Shown here: piece by piece, positions 13,823 to 23,628 of the stretch
How the letters are laid out: every line of letters starts with the position of its first letter
Numbering within the stretch: the stretch's first letter is position 1
From: Erythrobacter sp. UBA1916
Lineage (GTDB): Bacteria; Pseudomonadota; Alphaproteobacteria; Sphingomonadales; Sphingomonadaceae
DNA: 35,489 nucleotides
Reading direction: 5' to 3'
Assembly: GCA_002337385.1 (NCBI GenBank)
Contig: DDFY01000008.1
Span: 285,054-320,542, forward strand
Notes under the pieces: model-generated
Told to the model about the DNA's origin: nothing
Seen by the model: only the letters and a program-made list of their open reading frames with translations
Databases searched by the model: none
Position numbers and translations under genes: made by a program

Positions 13823-16800
13823 TCAAGACTTTGCGACCGGCGTGGGGCCATCCTGGTCGAGCAGGAGGTTGCGAGCCTGGCCCGCAACCTGCGCCAAGAC
13901 CGCCGGGCGAACCGGCTGCACAGCCTGCGCGCGTGCGACCGTCTGGCGGAATTGGCCGATCTGGGCTTCGTTCTGCTCCGTCCACTGCCGCACGGCCCCT
14001 TCGGGGTCCTTGGCAAAGTCTGGCGTGATCGCGGCCAGGCGGGCGAGGAAATCGCGGCGGATCTGCTGGAAATCGCGCGCGAGGCCTGCCACCAGCAGCC
14101 GCTCCCACGGATCGGCCGGGCTCATCACCGAGGCCTGCCCCTGCGCCCAGTCGATGCCGAGCGAGGCACCCGTCAAGGTGAAGGCACGGGCAAGGCCGAG
14201 CGGCTCGATCGCCGAGGAATTGGCAAGGCTGGCAATGCCGATCGCCCCGTCCAGCGCGAACAGCCGCGCAACCTTGCGGGCCAGCTCCGGGGGAGCCTCA
14301 AGCGCTTCGAGGTTGTCAGCAATTTCACGGACATGGGCCGCCGCTGCCGCGCCGATCAGCGTATCGGCATGTTCGGCCAGCTGGCTGACCACGTCGCCGA
14401 GACGGGCGCGCAGATCGGCCGGGTTGGGCGCGCCGTTGGCGGCCCGGATCACGTCAGCGATATGTGCGCGCAGCCCGCTGGCGGACTGTTCGAACAAGCC
14501 GAGCCGTGCAGCTTCGGGCATGGCGGTGGCGTCAATTTCTTCCCACAGCGCTTCCATGTCGAGCATGGCCGAGGCGGCCACGAAGGCGCTGCCGACGATG
14601 GCCAGCCCGACGCCTTCCTCTTCCGACAGCTCGAAGGGATGGATCAGGCCCATCCGGTTGACCATCTGGTTGGCCACCACGGTGCCAACGATCTCGCGCC
14701 GGAGCTGATGGTGGAGCAATTGCTGGGGGAACTTCTCCTGCAACAGCGCGGGGAAGTCGGCCAGCACCAGCGCATCGGCGTCGTCGTCGTCTGCCAGGGG
14801 CGATTGCTCGATCGCATCCTGCAGCGCCATCTTGGTGCTCGACAGCAGGACGGCGAGTTCGGGCCGGGTCAGGCCATGGCCGTCGCTGCCGCGCCTTGCC
14901 AGTTCCTCGTCGCTCGCCAGGCCTTCGGTCGCGCGGTCCAGCACGTCGAGGTCTTCGAGCATCTCGATCAGGCGCACATGCGCGCCCATCGAGCGGGCGC
15001 CGCCGCTTTCGGCAATCGACAGGGCGAGCGCCTGCAGCCGGTTGTCCTCCAGCACCAGTTCGGACACATCTTCGGTCATGTCCTTGAGCAGCGCATTGCG
15101 CCGTTCTTCCGACAGGCCGCCAGCCTTGCGCGCGGCGCTCAGCGCGATCTTGATATTCACCTCGTTATCCGAGCAATCGACGCCGGCCGAATTGTCGATG
15201 AAGTCGGTGTTGATGCGCCCGCCCTTGAGCCCGAAGGCGATGCGGCCCGCCTGCGTCACGCCGAGATTGGCGCCTTCGCCGATCACCTTCACGCGGAGGT
15301 CTGCTGCATTGACGCGTAGCCGGTCGTTGGCCGGATCGCCGACCTCGGCATTGCTCTCATCGGCGGCCTTTACATAGGTGCCGATGCCGCCGAACCACAG
15401 CAGGTCGTTGGGCGACTTGAGGATCGCGCTTACCAGGCTTTCAGGATCGAGCGCCTCTTCAGAAATGCCCAGCGCCTCGCGCGCTTCGGGGGAAAGCTCG
15501 ATCCGCTTGGTGGTGCGCGGGAAGACCCCGCCGCCCTTGCTGATGAGGCTGGTCTCGTAGTCTGCCCAGCTCGAACGGGGCAAGTCGAACAGGCGCTTGC
15601 GCTCGTCCCAGCTTTTGGCCGGATCGGGATCGGGATCGATGAAGATGTGGCGATGGTCAAAGGCAGCCACCACCTTGATCGCCTTCGACAGCAGCATCCC
15701 GTTGCCGAACACGTCACCCGACATGTCGCCCACGCCGATCACGCGGACCGGCTCTTCCTGAACGTCGACACCCATTTCGCGGAAATGCCGCTGGACCGAG
15801 ACCCAGGCCCCGCGCGCGGTGATGCCCATGGCCTTGTGGTCATAACCGTTGGAGCCGCCGCTGGCGAAAGCGTCACCAAGCCAGAAATCATGCTCGATCG
15901 CAATGGCATTGGCGGTGTCGGAGAAGGTCGCGGTGCCTTTGTCGGCGGCGACCACGAAATAGGGATCTTCGCCATCGTGAATCACCACGCTGTCCGGGTG
16001 CACGACCTTGCCTTCGACGATGTTGTCGGTGAGCGAAAGCAGGGTGCGGATGAACAGCTTGTAGCTCTCCTTGCCCTCGGCGAACCAGGCATCGCGGTCC
16101 AGCGCGGGGTTGGGGAGCTGCTTGGGATAGAACCCGCCCTTGGCGCCGGTGGGCACGATCACCGCGTTCTTGGTCTTCTGCGCCTTCATCAGGCCGAGCA
16201 CCTCGGTGCGGAAGTCGTCGCGCCGGTCGGACCAGCGCAGGCCGCCGCGCGCCACGGGCCCGGCGCGCAGGTGAATGCCCTCCACCCGGCGCGAATAGAC
16301 GAAGATCTCGCGCCACGGCACCGGCCTTGGCAGGCCGGGCACAAGCGAGGAATCGAACTTGAAGGCCAGCGCCTCGCGCCCTGCCGGGGCGAACACGTTG
16401 GTGCGCTGGATCGCCTTGATGGTGTTCCAGTAGAGGCGCAGCACGCGGTCGTCGTTGATTGCCGACACTTCGGCGAGGCCCGCGCGTATCGCTTCTTCGG
16501 CTGCCGTGCTGGCCGCCGGACGATCGGCTCCGCAGGCCGGATCGTGGCAAGCGGTGAACAGGTCGATCAACCCGCGGGTGACGGCCGGGGCATTCGCCAG
16601 GGCTTCGACCACGGTGTGGATCGTGAAGGCGATATTGGCTTGCCGCAGATAGCGGTAGAACGCGCGCAGCCATTCGGTGTCGCGCGCGTCGAGGCCGGCG
16701 CTGATCACCAGCCGGTTGAACACATCGTTCTCGGCCCCGCCATTGATGACCTGTCCGATTGCCTCTTCAATGATGGCGGAGCGCTCGAGCAGGCTGGCCG

Positions 16801-18565
16801 GATCGACGCCCGGCTGCACGCCGAGGCTGAAATCGTGGATCGTGCCGGCATTGTCGACGGCAAGTTCGGTGGGCACCTCGGAAAGGACGCGGAAGCCGAA
16901 GTTTTCCAGCGCGGGAACGGCGTCGGACAGCGGCATCGATCCTGCATGCTGGTAGATCTTGAGCCGCAATGGCCCCGTGCAGCCCTCATCGGCGCAATAG
17001 AGCCGCACGCCGCGTTCGGGCGCGTCGTTTCCGTCAAGCGCGCGCAGGCGGATGATGTCCTGCGCTGCCTCGGCGGGGCCATAGCGGGCGCGATAGGCCG
17101 TCGGCAGGGCATTGGCATAGCGCATCGCCAGCGTGGCGGCATGGGCCTGCTGGTCGGTTTCGCCCAGCGCATCTTCCACCGCGTCGAGCCAGCCGCGCAG
17201 TAGCGTCTGCACCGCACGGTCGAGCACCTCGGCATCGGGTTGCCGTTCCTGCCCGCGGAAGTCGAGCACGTAGCGAAGCAGGGCCAGATTGCCCCCTTCG
17301 ACCAGCAGGCTCCAGTCAAGCGTGCGGGCCCCGGTTTCGCTTTCGAGCAAGCCTTCGATCTCGTGCCGAACCGTGGTCGAGAGCATGTCACGCGGGAGCC
17401 AGACGAAGGCGAACAGATGGCGCCCAAGCGGCGCAGTGACGAGCGTGGCGCGCGGACGGGGCCGTTCGCCCAGCGCAATCATGGCGGCGACCACGCGGAC
17501 GAGATCGTCATCGGCAAAGCTGATGACGAGATCGTGCGGGAGCACGGTCAGCGCGTGGACGAGCCCCTTGTAGTCATGGCTTTGCGGAGAGAAGTCGAGC
17601 CGCTCCATCAAGGTGGCGAACTGGCGGCGCAGGACCGGCACGTTTTCCGGCGGTGAGGACAGGGCGGCGCTGGTCCACAGGCCCGCATGAACCGACAGCG
17701 AGGCGACACGGCCGTCCTCGTAGACGGGCACGATGAACAGATCGAGCGGCACCGTGCGATGCACGCGCGAAAGGCGATTGGCCTTGATCACCAGCGGAGC
17801 GCGGCCCGGCGCGCCGTTCTCACCGTCGAACCAGGCGAAGGCGCCGGCGAAGGTCTCGTCGGCTACGACCGGGTCGCCGGGGCGGCGGAATATGCCCAGC
17901 GTGCTTTCGATATCGCCATTGCGCGGGCGCACGAGGTGGCCGAGCTGGGTCATCATGCCGTCGCCCAGCCAGCGCAGCAGTGCCGCACCTTCGCCATCGG
18001 CGACGAGGTCGGCATCCTGATGGATGCGGGCCTGCATGGCCGGCCAGTCGGCCACGGCGGCGCGGACGTCGAGGATCGCGGCCTCAAGCGCCTCTTCAAG
18101 CGCGTGGCGCTCGCGGGCATCGACCCGCGCGGTCTCGATATAGATCCACGATTCGCGCTTCTCGCCGGTACCCGCGCCCTCTGGCACGTCGACCAGCGTC
18201 CCGCTCTCACGGCGGACGGGCAGGATCGGGTGGATCAGCAGGTCGATCGGCATGCTCCGCGCGGCCATGGCGGCGGCGATCGAATCGACGAGGAACGGCA
18301 CGTCCTTGTTGACCACCGCGATGCGCAGGAAGCGGCGTTCGCCCGCCTCGCTGCTCATACGGATGGCGGGCTTGCCGTCTTCACGTTGGCGGGCTGTGGC
18401 AAGCACGAAGGCCGCAGCCTCGTCGAGCGCCTCGCCTTCAAGCGATGCCTCGCCGGGGAGGAAGCTGCCGGTGATGCGGCGCTTGAGAACTTCGGCAAAG
18501 CCGCGCTCCTGCTCGGTCAGGTCACCGGCGGCAGAGCTTGTGGGGGCGGACGTGGTCTTGGCCAT
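13823..18565 (-). CDS. NAD-specific glutamate dehydrogenase, large (~180 kDa) class
   Basis: Converts glutamate to 2-oxoglutarate and ammonia with NAD, usually in glutamate breakdown. At 1580 residues it is close to the 1590-1620 of the bacterial large class. The N-terminal half carries ACT-like regulatory regions (for instance VVNKDVPFLVDSIAAAM near residue 100). The catalytic part has GGLRWSDRRDDFRTEV and VPTGAKGGFYPKQLP at about residues 770-815 and GVGDMSGDVFGNGML near 945. No frameshift is seen over the whole length. AGGAGA lies about 11 bases before the ATG. Large open frames on the opposite strand are composition shadows. It is 45 bp after the luciferase-like gene and 32 bp before the reductase gene. 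Confidence 0.96.
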   Translation of the reverse strand: MAKTTSAPTSSAAGDLTEQERGFAEVLKRRITGSFLPGEASLEGEALDEAAAFVLATARQREDGKPAIRMSSEAGERRFLRIAVVNKDVPFLVDSIAAAMAARSMPIDLLIHPILPVRRESGTLVDVPEGAGTGEKRESWIYIETARVDARERHALEEALEAAILDVRAAVADWPAMQARIHQDADLVADGEGAALLRWLGDGMMTQLGHLVRPRNGDIESTLGIFRRPGDPVVADETFAGAFAWFDGENGAPGRAPLVIKANRLSRVHRTVPLDLFIVPVYEDGRVASLSVHAGLWTSAALSSPPENVPVLRRQFATLMERLDFSPQSHDYKGLVHALTVLPHDLVISFADDDLVRVVAAMIALGERPRPRATLVTAPLGRHLFAFVWLPRDMLSTTVRHEIEGLLESETGARTLDWSLLVEGGNLALLRYVLDFRGQERQPDAEVLDRAVQTLLRGWLDAVEDALGETDQQAHAATLAMRYANALPTAYRARYGPAEAAQDIIRLRALDGNDAPERGVRLYCADEGCTGPLRLKIYQHAGSMPLSDAVPALENFGFRVLSEVPTELAVDNAGTIHDFSLGVQPGVDPASLLERSAIIEEAIGQVINGGAENDVFNRLVISAGLDARDTEWLRAFYRYLRQANIAFTIHTVVEALANAPAVTRGLIDLFTACHDPACGADRPAASTAAEEAIRAGLAEVSAINDDRVLRLYWNTIKAIQRTNVFAPAGREALAFKFDSSLVPGLPRPVPWREIFVYSRRVEGIHLRAGPVARGGLRWSDRRDDFRTEVLGLMKAQKTKNAVIVPTGAKGGFYPKQLPNPALDRDAWFAEGKESYKLFIRTLLSLTDNIVEGKVVHPDSVVIHDGEDPYFVVAADKGTATFSDTANAIAIEHDFWLGDAFASGGSNGYDHKAMGITARGAWVSVQRHFREMGVDVQEEPVRVIGVGDMSGDVFGNGMLLSKAIKVVAAFDHRHIFIDPDPDPAKSWDERKRLFDLPRSSWADYETSLISKGGGVFPRTTKRIELSPEAREALGISEEALDPESLVSAILKSPNDLLWFGGIGTYVKAADESNAEVGDPANDRLRVNAADLRVKVIGEGANLGVTQAGRIAFGLKGGRINTDFIDNSAGVDCSDNEVNIKIALSAARKAGGLSEERRNALLKDMTEDVSELVLEDNRLQALALSIAESGGARSMGAHVRLIEMLEDLDVLDRATEGLASDEELARRGSDGHGLTRPELAVLLSSTKMALQDAIEQSPLADDDDADALVLADFPALLQEKFPQQLLHHQLRREIVGTVVANQMVNRMGLIHPFELSEEEGVGLAIVGSAFVAASAMLDMEALWEEIDATAMPEAARLGLFEQSASGLRAHIADVIRAANGAPNPADLRARLGDVVSQLAEHADTLIGAAAAAHVREIADNLEALEAPPELARKVARLFALDGAIGIASLANSSAIEPLGLARAFTLTGASLGIDWAQGQASVMSPADPWERLLVAGLARDFQQIRRDFLARLAAITPDFAKDPEGAVRQWTEQNEAQIGQFRQTVARAQAVQPVRPAVLAQVAGQARNLLLDQDGPTPVAKS

Positions 18566-18610
18566 TTCGGGGATGTCTCCTTGCGCCGCAGCGCAGCATT
18601 GTGCCTTGGA

Positions 18611-19594
18611 TCAGGCGGCGATCCGTTCCATCGCCAGTTCGAGTGAGCGGCGGCGGGCCGCTGGATCGTAGGTTGCGCCGGAAAAGATGATCTCGTCGGC
18701 ATTGGTGCGGGCAATGAAGCGTTCGATCCGCTCGGCCACGGTGCGCGGCGAGCCCACGGCGGCGGCGGTCGAAATGCTCTCGAGCATGGCCTGCGCCTGC
18801 ATCGGCAGGGTGGCGCGATATTCGGGGATGGGCGGCGGCAGACGGCCCGGATCGCCGCTGCGCAGGCGCACGAAGGCCTGTTCGTGGCTGCTGGCGAGCG
18901 TTTCGGCCTCGTGGTCGGTCTCCGCCGCGATCATGGTCATGGCGGCCATCACATGCGGCTTGTCGAGGTATTCTGACGGGCGGAACTGGGTGCGGTAGGC
19001 TTCCAGCGCGGCATCGAGATGGGCGGGGGCGAAGTGGCTGGCAAAGGCATAGGGCATGCCCAGCCGCGCGGCGAGCTGCGCGCCGAACAGGCTCGATCCC
19101 AGCATCCACATTTCGACCTTCGCGCCGAGGCCGGGCGTGGCCTTGATCGGCAGGTCGAGATCGCCGGTGAGAAGCGCGCGCAGTTCGACCACGTCCTGCG
19201 GGAAATATTCGGCCGCGCGGTGCAGATCCTTGCGCAGCGCCTGGGCGAGCACCTGCCCCGCACCGGGCGCGCGGCCCAGCCCGAGGTCGATCCGGCCCGG
19301 GAACAGCGCATCAAGCGTGCCGAACTGCTCCGCGATCACGAAAGGATTGTGGTTGGGCAGCATCACCCCGCCCGAGCCCACGCGGATCGTGTTGGTGGCA
19401 TGGCCGATATGGGCCAGCACCACCGATGTCGCGCCCCCGGCAATGCCCGGTGAGCCATGGTGCTCGGCCACCCAGAAGCGCTTGTATCCACTCGCCTCGG
19501 CGGTCTGCGCCAGCGCGGCGGCATCGGCGAGCGCCTCCGAAATGTTGCTGCCCTCGCGCACGGTGACGAGATCGAGAACGGAAAACTGAGTCAA
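18611..19594 (-). CDS. LLM class flavin-dependent oxidoreductase (luciferase-like monooxygenase)
   Basis: A 327-residue TIM-barrel enzyme that uses reduced FMN to oxidise an unknown substrate. Family marks are SVLDLVTVREGSN at the start, GYKRFWVAEHHGSPGIAG, the phrase TNTIRVGSGGVMLPNHNPFVIAEQF and FPGRIDLGLGRAPG. These match the MsnO8/YhbW-like subgroup. It needs a flavin reductase; the downstream ArR-like gene is a ferredoxin reductase and not an obvious partner. Its start overlaps the hydrolase stop by 4 bp, so the two are translationally coupled. Confidence 0.93.
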   Translation of the reverse strand: MTQFSVLDLVTVREGSNISEALADAAALAQTAEASGYKRFWVAEHHGSPGIAGGATSVVLAHIGHATNTIRVGSGGVMLPNHNPFVIAEQFGTLDALFPGRIDLGLGRAPGAGQVLAQALRKDLHRAAEYFPQDVVELRALLTGDLDLPIKATPGLGAKVEMWMLGSSLFGAQLAARLGMPYAFASHFAPAHLDAALEAYRTQFRPSEYLDKPHVMAAMTMIAAETDHEAETLASSHEQAFVRLRSGDPGRLPPPIPEYRATLPMQAQAMLESISTAAAVGSPRTVAERIERFIARTNADEIIFSGATYDPAARRRSLELAMERIAA

Positions 19595-20343
19595 AGCAAG
19601 GTCTCCAGCGTGCGCTGTAGCAGGGCGATATCCTGCGGACGTGACAGGCGATGGTCACCGCCCTTCACGAGCACGCCCTGCACATCGCCGGAGGCGAGCG
19701 CGCGCATCAGTAACACGGAAATGTCGGACGGCACCTCGTCATCCTCCTGCCCGTGGAGCAGGCGCGTCGGGCAGGTGAGCGGAACCTCGCGGATCAGCAT
19801 GCGCTGTAGCTGCGCATCCTGCCAGAAGCCCGGATGGGTGGGAGTGGGCATGGGGCCGTAGGGATTGTCTTCGAACACCGTCTGTCCAGCGGCCAGCGCG
19901 GCCTTCTGTTCCCGGTCATAGCCCCAGGAAGTGAAATCGGGCGCAGCTGCGATGCCAACCATGGCGTGAAGCCGCCTCGGTTGTTCGCTTTCGAGGGCCA
20001 TGCCGACCAGCAGCATCAACCAGCCGCCCATTGAGGAACCGACCAGCAGCACCGGCCCTTCCACCTTCGCTTCGATCAGCGCCAGCACCTCGTCTTTCCA
20101 GCGGGTCAGCGTGCCTTCGCCGAAGGTGCCGCTGCTGCGACCGCAGCCGGAATAGTCGAGCAGGAGGCAGGCGCGGCCCTCGCGCTTGGCCCAGTCATGG
20201 ATCGCCGTGGCCTTGGAGCCGTCCATATCGGACATGTAACCGGGCAGGAACACGATCGTCGGGCCGGTGCCCGCAACGTGGCGAAATGCAATCTTGCGCC
20301 CGTCGACTTCGTGATAGTCGCAAGCTTGTTCGGCCATTTCCAT
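19591..20343 (-). CDS. Alpha/beta hydrolase, ABHD10-like
   Basis: A 250-residue serine hydrolase. The nucleophile elbow is GSSMGG with S104, the acid is D201 or D202 in LLHGQEDDEVP, and the base is H231 in KGGDHRLSRPQD. TIVFLPGYMSDMDGSKA and LLDYSGCGRSSG resemble ABHD10-type thioesterases and esterases that remove acyl groups from proteins or glucuronides. There is no signal peptide, so it is cytoplasmic. A strong GGAGAGGAG precedes the ATG. It is the first gene of the reverse-strand operon with the monooxygenase, glutamate dehydrogenase and reductase. The substrate is unknown. Confidence 0.9.
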   Translation of the reverse strand: MEMAEQACDYHEVDGRKIAFRHVAGTGPTIVFLPGYMSDMDGSKATAIHDWAKREGRACLLLDYSGCGRSSGTFGEGTLTRWKDEVLALIEAKVEGPVLLVGSSMGGWLMLLVGMALESEQPRRLHAMVGIAAAPDFTSWGYDREQKAALAAGQTVFEDNPYGPMPTPTHPGFWQDAQLQRMLIREVPLTCPTRLLHGQEDDEVPSDISVLLMRALASGDVQGVLVKGGDHRLSRPQDIALLQRTLETLL

Positions 20344-20447
20344 TCGGCACTCCTCTCCATTGGCGCCGCTAGCAACGCGCTAAGACCTTTCGGCGCGCCG
20401 CGCCTTGTGCCATGGCGCGCGCAGGCAATCGATAGATATCTGGTATC

Positions 20448-22430
20448 ATGAGCAATCACTTCAAGATTTCCCTTCCCGATGGTTCCGTTCGCGAGATGGA
20501 GCAGGGCACGACTCCGGCGGATGTAGCGGCGGAAATCGGGCCGGGCCTCGCCAAGGCGGCGCTGGCTGCGCGCGTAAATGGCGAGCTGCGCGACCTCACC
20601 CGCCCGTTCGAGGGCGATGCCGAGCTGGCGCTGATCACCAGCCGCGACGAGGAAGAGGCGCTCGAACTGGCGCGGCATGACTATGCGCACGTGCTGGCCG
20701 AGGCAGTGCAGGCGCTGTGGCCCGGCACCCAGATCACCTTCGGCCCCGCCACCGACGACGGTTTTTACTATGACGTGAAAGCGCCCGAGCGCCGCGCACC
20801 GTTCTCGATGGACGACCTTCCGGCCATCGAAGAGAAGATGCGCGAGATCATCCGCGCCAACAAGCCGCTCACGCGCGAAGTCTGGAGCCGTCAGCAGCTG
20901 ATCGACAAGTGGCAGGCCGATGGCGAGACCTTCAAGGCCGAGTGGGCCAGCGAACTGCCCGAAGGCGAAGAGCTGACCGTTTACAAGAGCGGCGAAGACT
21001 GGCTCGACATGTGCCGCGGCCCGCACCTGCCAAGCACCGGCAAGCTCGATCCCGATGCCTTCAAGCTGATGCGGGTGGCCGGGGCCTATTGGCGCGGTGA
21101 CCAGAAGAATGCGCAGCTCACGCGCATCTATGGCACCGGCTGGCTGACCAAGAAGCAGCTGAAGGCGCACCTCACCCGGCTGGAGGAGGCCGCCAAGCGC
21201 GACCACCGCAAGCTGGGCCGCGAGATGGACCTGTTCCACCTGCAGGAAGAGGCGCATGGTTCGGTGTTCTGGCACCCCAAGGGCTATCGCATCTGGCGCG
21301 AGCTGGAAGCCTATATGCGCCGCAAGATGGACGGCGCGGGCTACCGCGAGATCAAGACCCCGCAGGTGATGGACGCGCGCCAGTGGGAGCAGTCGGGCCA
21401 CTGGGGTAAGTATCGCGAAAACATGTTCGTGATCCCCGACGAAGTGCCCAACACCGAGGAAGACGGCCCGGTCATCTCGGGCAAGGCCGACTGGATGGCG
21501 CTGAAGCCGATGAACTGCCCGGCGCACGTGCTGGTGTTCAAGCAGGGCATCACCTCCTACCGCGACCTGCCGATCCGGCTGGGCGAAATGGGCTGCTGCC
21601 ACCGCAACGAGCCGCACGGTGCGCTGCACGGGCTGATGCGCGTGCGCCAGTTTACGCAGGACGACGCGCATATCTTCTGCACCGAGGGTCAGGTGGTGGA
21701 AGAGGTGCAGGCCTTCATCGCGCTGGCCGACGAGGTCTATCGCGACTTCGGCTTCACCTATGACATCAAGCTGGCGCTGCGCCCCGAACAACGCTTCGGC
21801 AGCGATGCGGACTGGGACAAGGCCGAGCAGGAATTGCGCGATGCGCTGACGGCCAATGGCCTTGAGTGGGAGGAACTGCCCGGCGAAGGCGCGTTCTATG
21901 CGCCCAAGCTCGAATGGCACCTGACCGATGCGATCGGGCGGACCTGGCAGGTCGGCACGATCCAGTCGGACCGCGTGCTGCCCGAGCGGCTCGATGCGAC
22001 CTATATCGGCGAGGATGGCGGTCGCCACCGCCCGGTCATGCTGCACCGCGCGATCTTCGGTTCCTACGAGCGCTTCATCGGCATTCTGATCGAGCACTTT
22101 GCGGGCCGTTTGCCCGCCTGGCTCGCACCGGTGCAGGCCGTCGTGGCGACCATCGTTTCCGACGCCGATGCCTATGGCGAAGAGGTGATGGCAAAGCTCA
22201 AGACCGCGGGCATCCGCTGCGAGAGCGACTATCGCAACGAGAAGATCAACTACAAGGTGCGCGAGCACAGCCTCGCCAAGGTGCCTTACCTGCTGGTGCT
22301 CGGTATGCGCGAAGCGGAAGAGGGCAAGGTGGCCTTGCGCATTCTCGGCGAGAAGGACCAGCAGGTGCTGTCGCTCGACGAGGCCGTGGCGCTGATCGCG
22401 CGTGCGTCGATGGCGCCTGATCTGGCGTGA
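20448..22430 (+). CDS. thrS: Threonyl-tRNA synthetase
   Basis: Attaches threonine to tRNA-Thr. The protein is complete at 660 residues: a TGS domain (1-62), an editing domain with H77DYAH81 and C189 in DMCRGPHLPSTGK, the class II catalytic core with MNCPAHVLVFK, RNEPHGALHGLMRVRQF and DDAHIFC, and a C-terminal anticodon-binding domain from about residue 545. Editing residues are intact, so it should clear Ser-tRNA-Thr. The ATG at 20448 begins at the normal MSNHFKISLPDG; there is no strong ribosome site. An acetyltransferase gene overlaps its stop. Confidence 0.98.
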   Translation: MSNHFKISLPDGSVREMEQGTTPADVAAEIGPGLAKAALAARVNGELRDLTRPFEGDAELALITSRDEEEALELARHDYAHVLAEAVQALWPGTQITFGPATDDGFYYDVKAPERRAPFSMDDLPAIEEKMREIIRANKPLTREVWSRQQLIDKWQADGETFKAEWASELPEGEELTVYKSGEDWLDMCRGPHLPSTGKLDPDAFKLMRVAGAYWRGDQKNAQLTRIYGTGWLTKKQLKAHLTRLEEAAKRDHRKLGREMDLFHLQEEAHGSVFWHPKGYRIWRELEAYMRRKMDGAGYREIKTPQVMDARQWEQSGHWGKYRENMFVIPDEVPNTEEDGPVISGKADWMALKPMNCPAHVLVFKQGITSYRDLPIRLGEMGCCHRNEPHGALHGLMRVRQFTQDDAHIFCTEGQVVEEVQAFIALADEVYRDFGFTYDIKLALRPEQRFGSDADWDKAEQELRDALTANGLEWEELPGEGAFYAPKLEWHLTDAIGRTWQVGTIQSDRVLPERLDATYIGEDGGRHRPVMLHRAIFGSYERFIGILIEHFAGRLPAWLAPVQAVVATIVSDADAYGEEVMAKLKTAGIRCESDYRNEKINYKVREHSLAKVPYLLVLGMREAEEGKVALRILGEKDQQVLSLDEAVALIARASMAPDLA

Positions 22431-22864
22431 TCGTGCGCGCAGGCGCGGCGCGTGATAGCGCGGCTGCGCTGGCCATCTGGCGGGCCGCTGTCGATGCGAC
22501 CCATGGCTTCCTCTCGCCCGAAGACCGGCAGGCTATCGACGCGCAGGTGAGCGCGTTCTTGCCACAATCTCCGCTATGGGTGGCGGAAATGGATGGTGAG
22601 GTGGCCGGGTTTATGGTGCTGGACGGCGATATGATCGAGGCACTGTTCGTCGATCCCTCGCGGCATGGGCAGGGCGTCGGTTCGGCGCTTGTCGCCCATG
22701 CCCTGACGCTTGTCCCGCAGGCCAGGGTCGATGCCAATGAGCAGGCTGACAATGCTGCCGCGTTCTACCTCGCCAAGGGGTTTGAACGGATTGGCCGTTC
22801 GCCGTGCGACCACGAGGGGCGGCCTTATCCGCTCGTCCATTTCCGCTTCCCGGCTAAGGCGTAG
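22427..22864 (+). CDS. yjaB: GNAT N-acetyltransferase, YjaB-like
   Basis: A 145-residue acetyltransferase. IWRAAVDATHGFLSPED, SPLWVA, then MIEALFVDPSRHGQGVGSAL and DANEQADNAAAFYLAKGF follow E. coli YjaB closely, a protein acetyltransferase of unsettled role. The acetyl-CoA loop is R79HGQGVG85 and a tyrosine at 114 (AAFY) sits where GNAT enzymes hold a general acid. The GTG start is chosen because it overlaps the thrS stop as GTGA and gives the normal N-terminus. Coupling with thrS does not by itself show a role in translation. Confidence 0.9.
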   Translation: MIVRAGAARDSAAALAIWRAAVDATHGFLSPEDRQAIDAQVSAFLPQSPLWVAEMDGEVAGFMVLDGDMIEALFVDPSRHGQGVGSALVAHALTLVPQARVDANEQADNAAAFYLAKGFERIGRSPCDHEGRPYPLVHFRFPAKA

Positions 22865-22872
22865 CGCGGCTG

Positions 22873-23616
22873 ATGGAGATCCTCGCGAGCTTTGGCGCGC
22901 TGCAGATCGCCGTTGCGGTGGCGGCGACGCTGGGTGCCGCCTTCATTCGCGGGCTGACCGGCTTCGGCTTCGGTATCCTGCTGGTGCCGATCCTCGCGTT
23001 GGCGCTGACGCCGGTCGAAGCGGTGCTGGTGCTCAATATCATGGCCGGGCTGCTTTCGCTTAGCGAGATCCGCTATATCCTGCGCGAAGCCGAACGCTCT
23101 GCGCTTACCATCGGCGCGCTGGTGCTGGTGACGACCCTGCCGGGGCTGATGCTGCTCGATGCGACACCGCCTGCCCTGGCACGGCTGCTAATTGCGCTGG
23201 TGGCGCTATCGGCTTTTGTCGCCGTGCTGCTGCCGCGCCGAGCGGGGGATCAGCCGGGCCACCTCACCACGGGCCTCACCGGAGCGGCGGCGGGCATTCT
23301 CACGGGCTTTGCCGCCATGCCGGGGCCGCCGGTGGTGCCCTACTACGTCGGGCGCGACATTCCGCGCCGGACCGCCAAGGCATCCATGATCGCGGTGTTC
23401 GGCGTGGCCGCCATGGCCGGGGTTGCCTCGGGCGCGACGCTGGGGGTGCTCGAATGGCGGATCGTGGTGCTGGCTGTGGCGCTGTTCCCGCTGGTGATGC
23501 TGGGCAATTGGTTGGGCAGCCACGCGTTCGGCAAGGTCAGCGAAAGGCTGTGGCGGATTGTCGTGGGTGTGGTGCTCGCGGCGGCGGCCGGAACGGCGTT
23601 TCTTAAACTGCTCTAG
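22873..23616 (+). CDS. TauE/SafE family (DUF81) anion permease
   Basis: A 247-residue inner-membrane protein with about eight hydrophobic helices arranged as two similar halves. AAFIRGLTGFGFGILLVPILAL in the first half and TGFAAMPGPPVVPYYV in the second are family signatures. Relatives export sulfite, sulfoacetate or other organic acids. It begins 8 bp after the acetyltransferase stop and ends 12 bp from a convergent small gene. The substrate is unknown. Confidence 0.9.
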   Translation: MEILASFGALQIAVAVAATLGAAFIRGLTGFGFGILLVPILALALTPVEAVLVLNIMAGLLSLSEIRYILREAERSALTIGALVLVTTLPGLMLLDATPPALARLLIALVALSAFVAVLLPRRAGDQPGHLTTGLTGAAAGILTGFAAMPGPPVVPYYVGRDIPRRTAKASMIAVFGVAAMAGVASGATLGVLEWRIVVLAVALFPLVMLGNWLGSHAFGKVSERLWRIVVGVVLAAAAGTAFLKLL

Positions 23617-23628
23617 CGAGCTTGAGCT

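Noticed and set aside
13784..17203. Long open frames on the forward strand opposite glutamate dehydrogenase
   Set aside because: They mirror codon bias of the reverse gene in GC-rich DNA, are rich in Arg, Ala and His and show no domain or ribosome site.
20106..22268. 720-codon reverse frame opposite thrS
   Set aside because: The forward strand encodes an intact threonyl-tRNA synthetase; the reverse frame has shadow composition.
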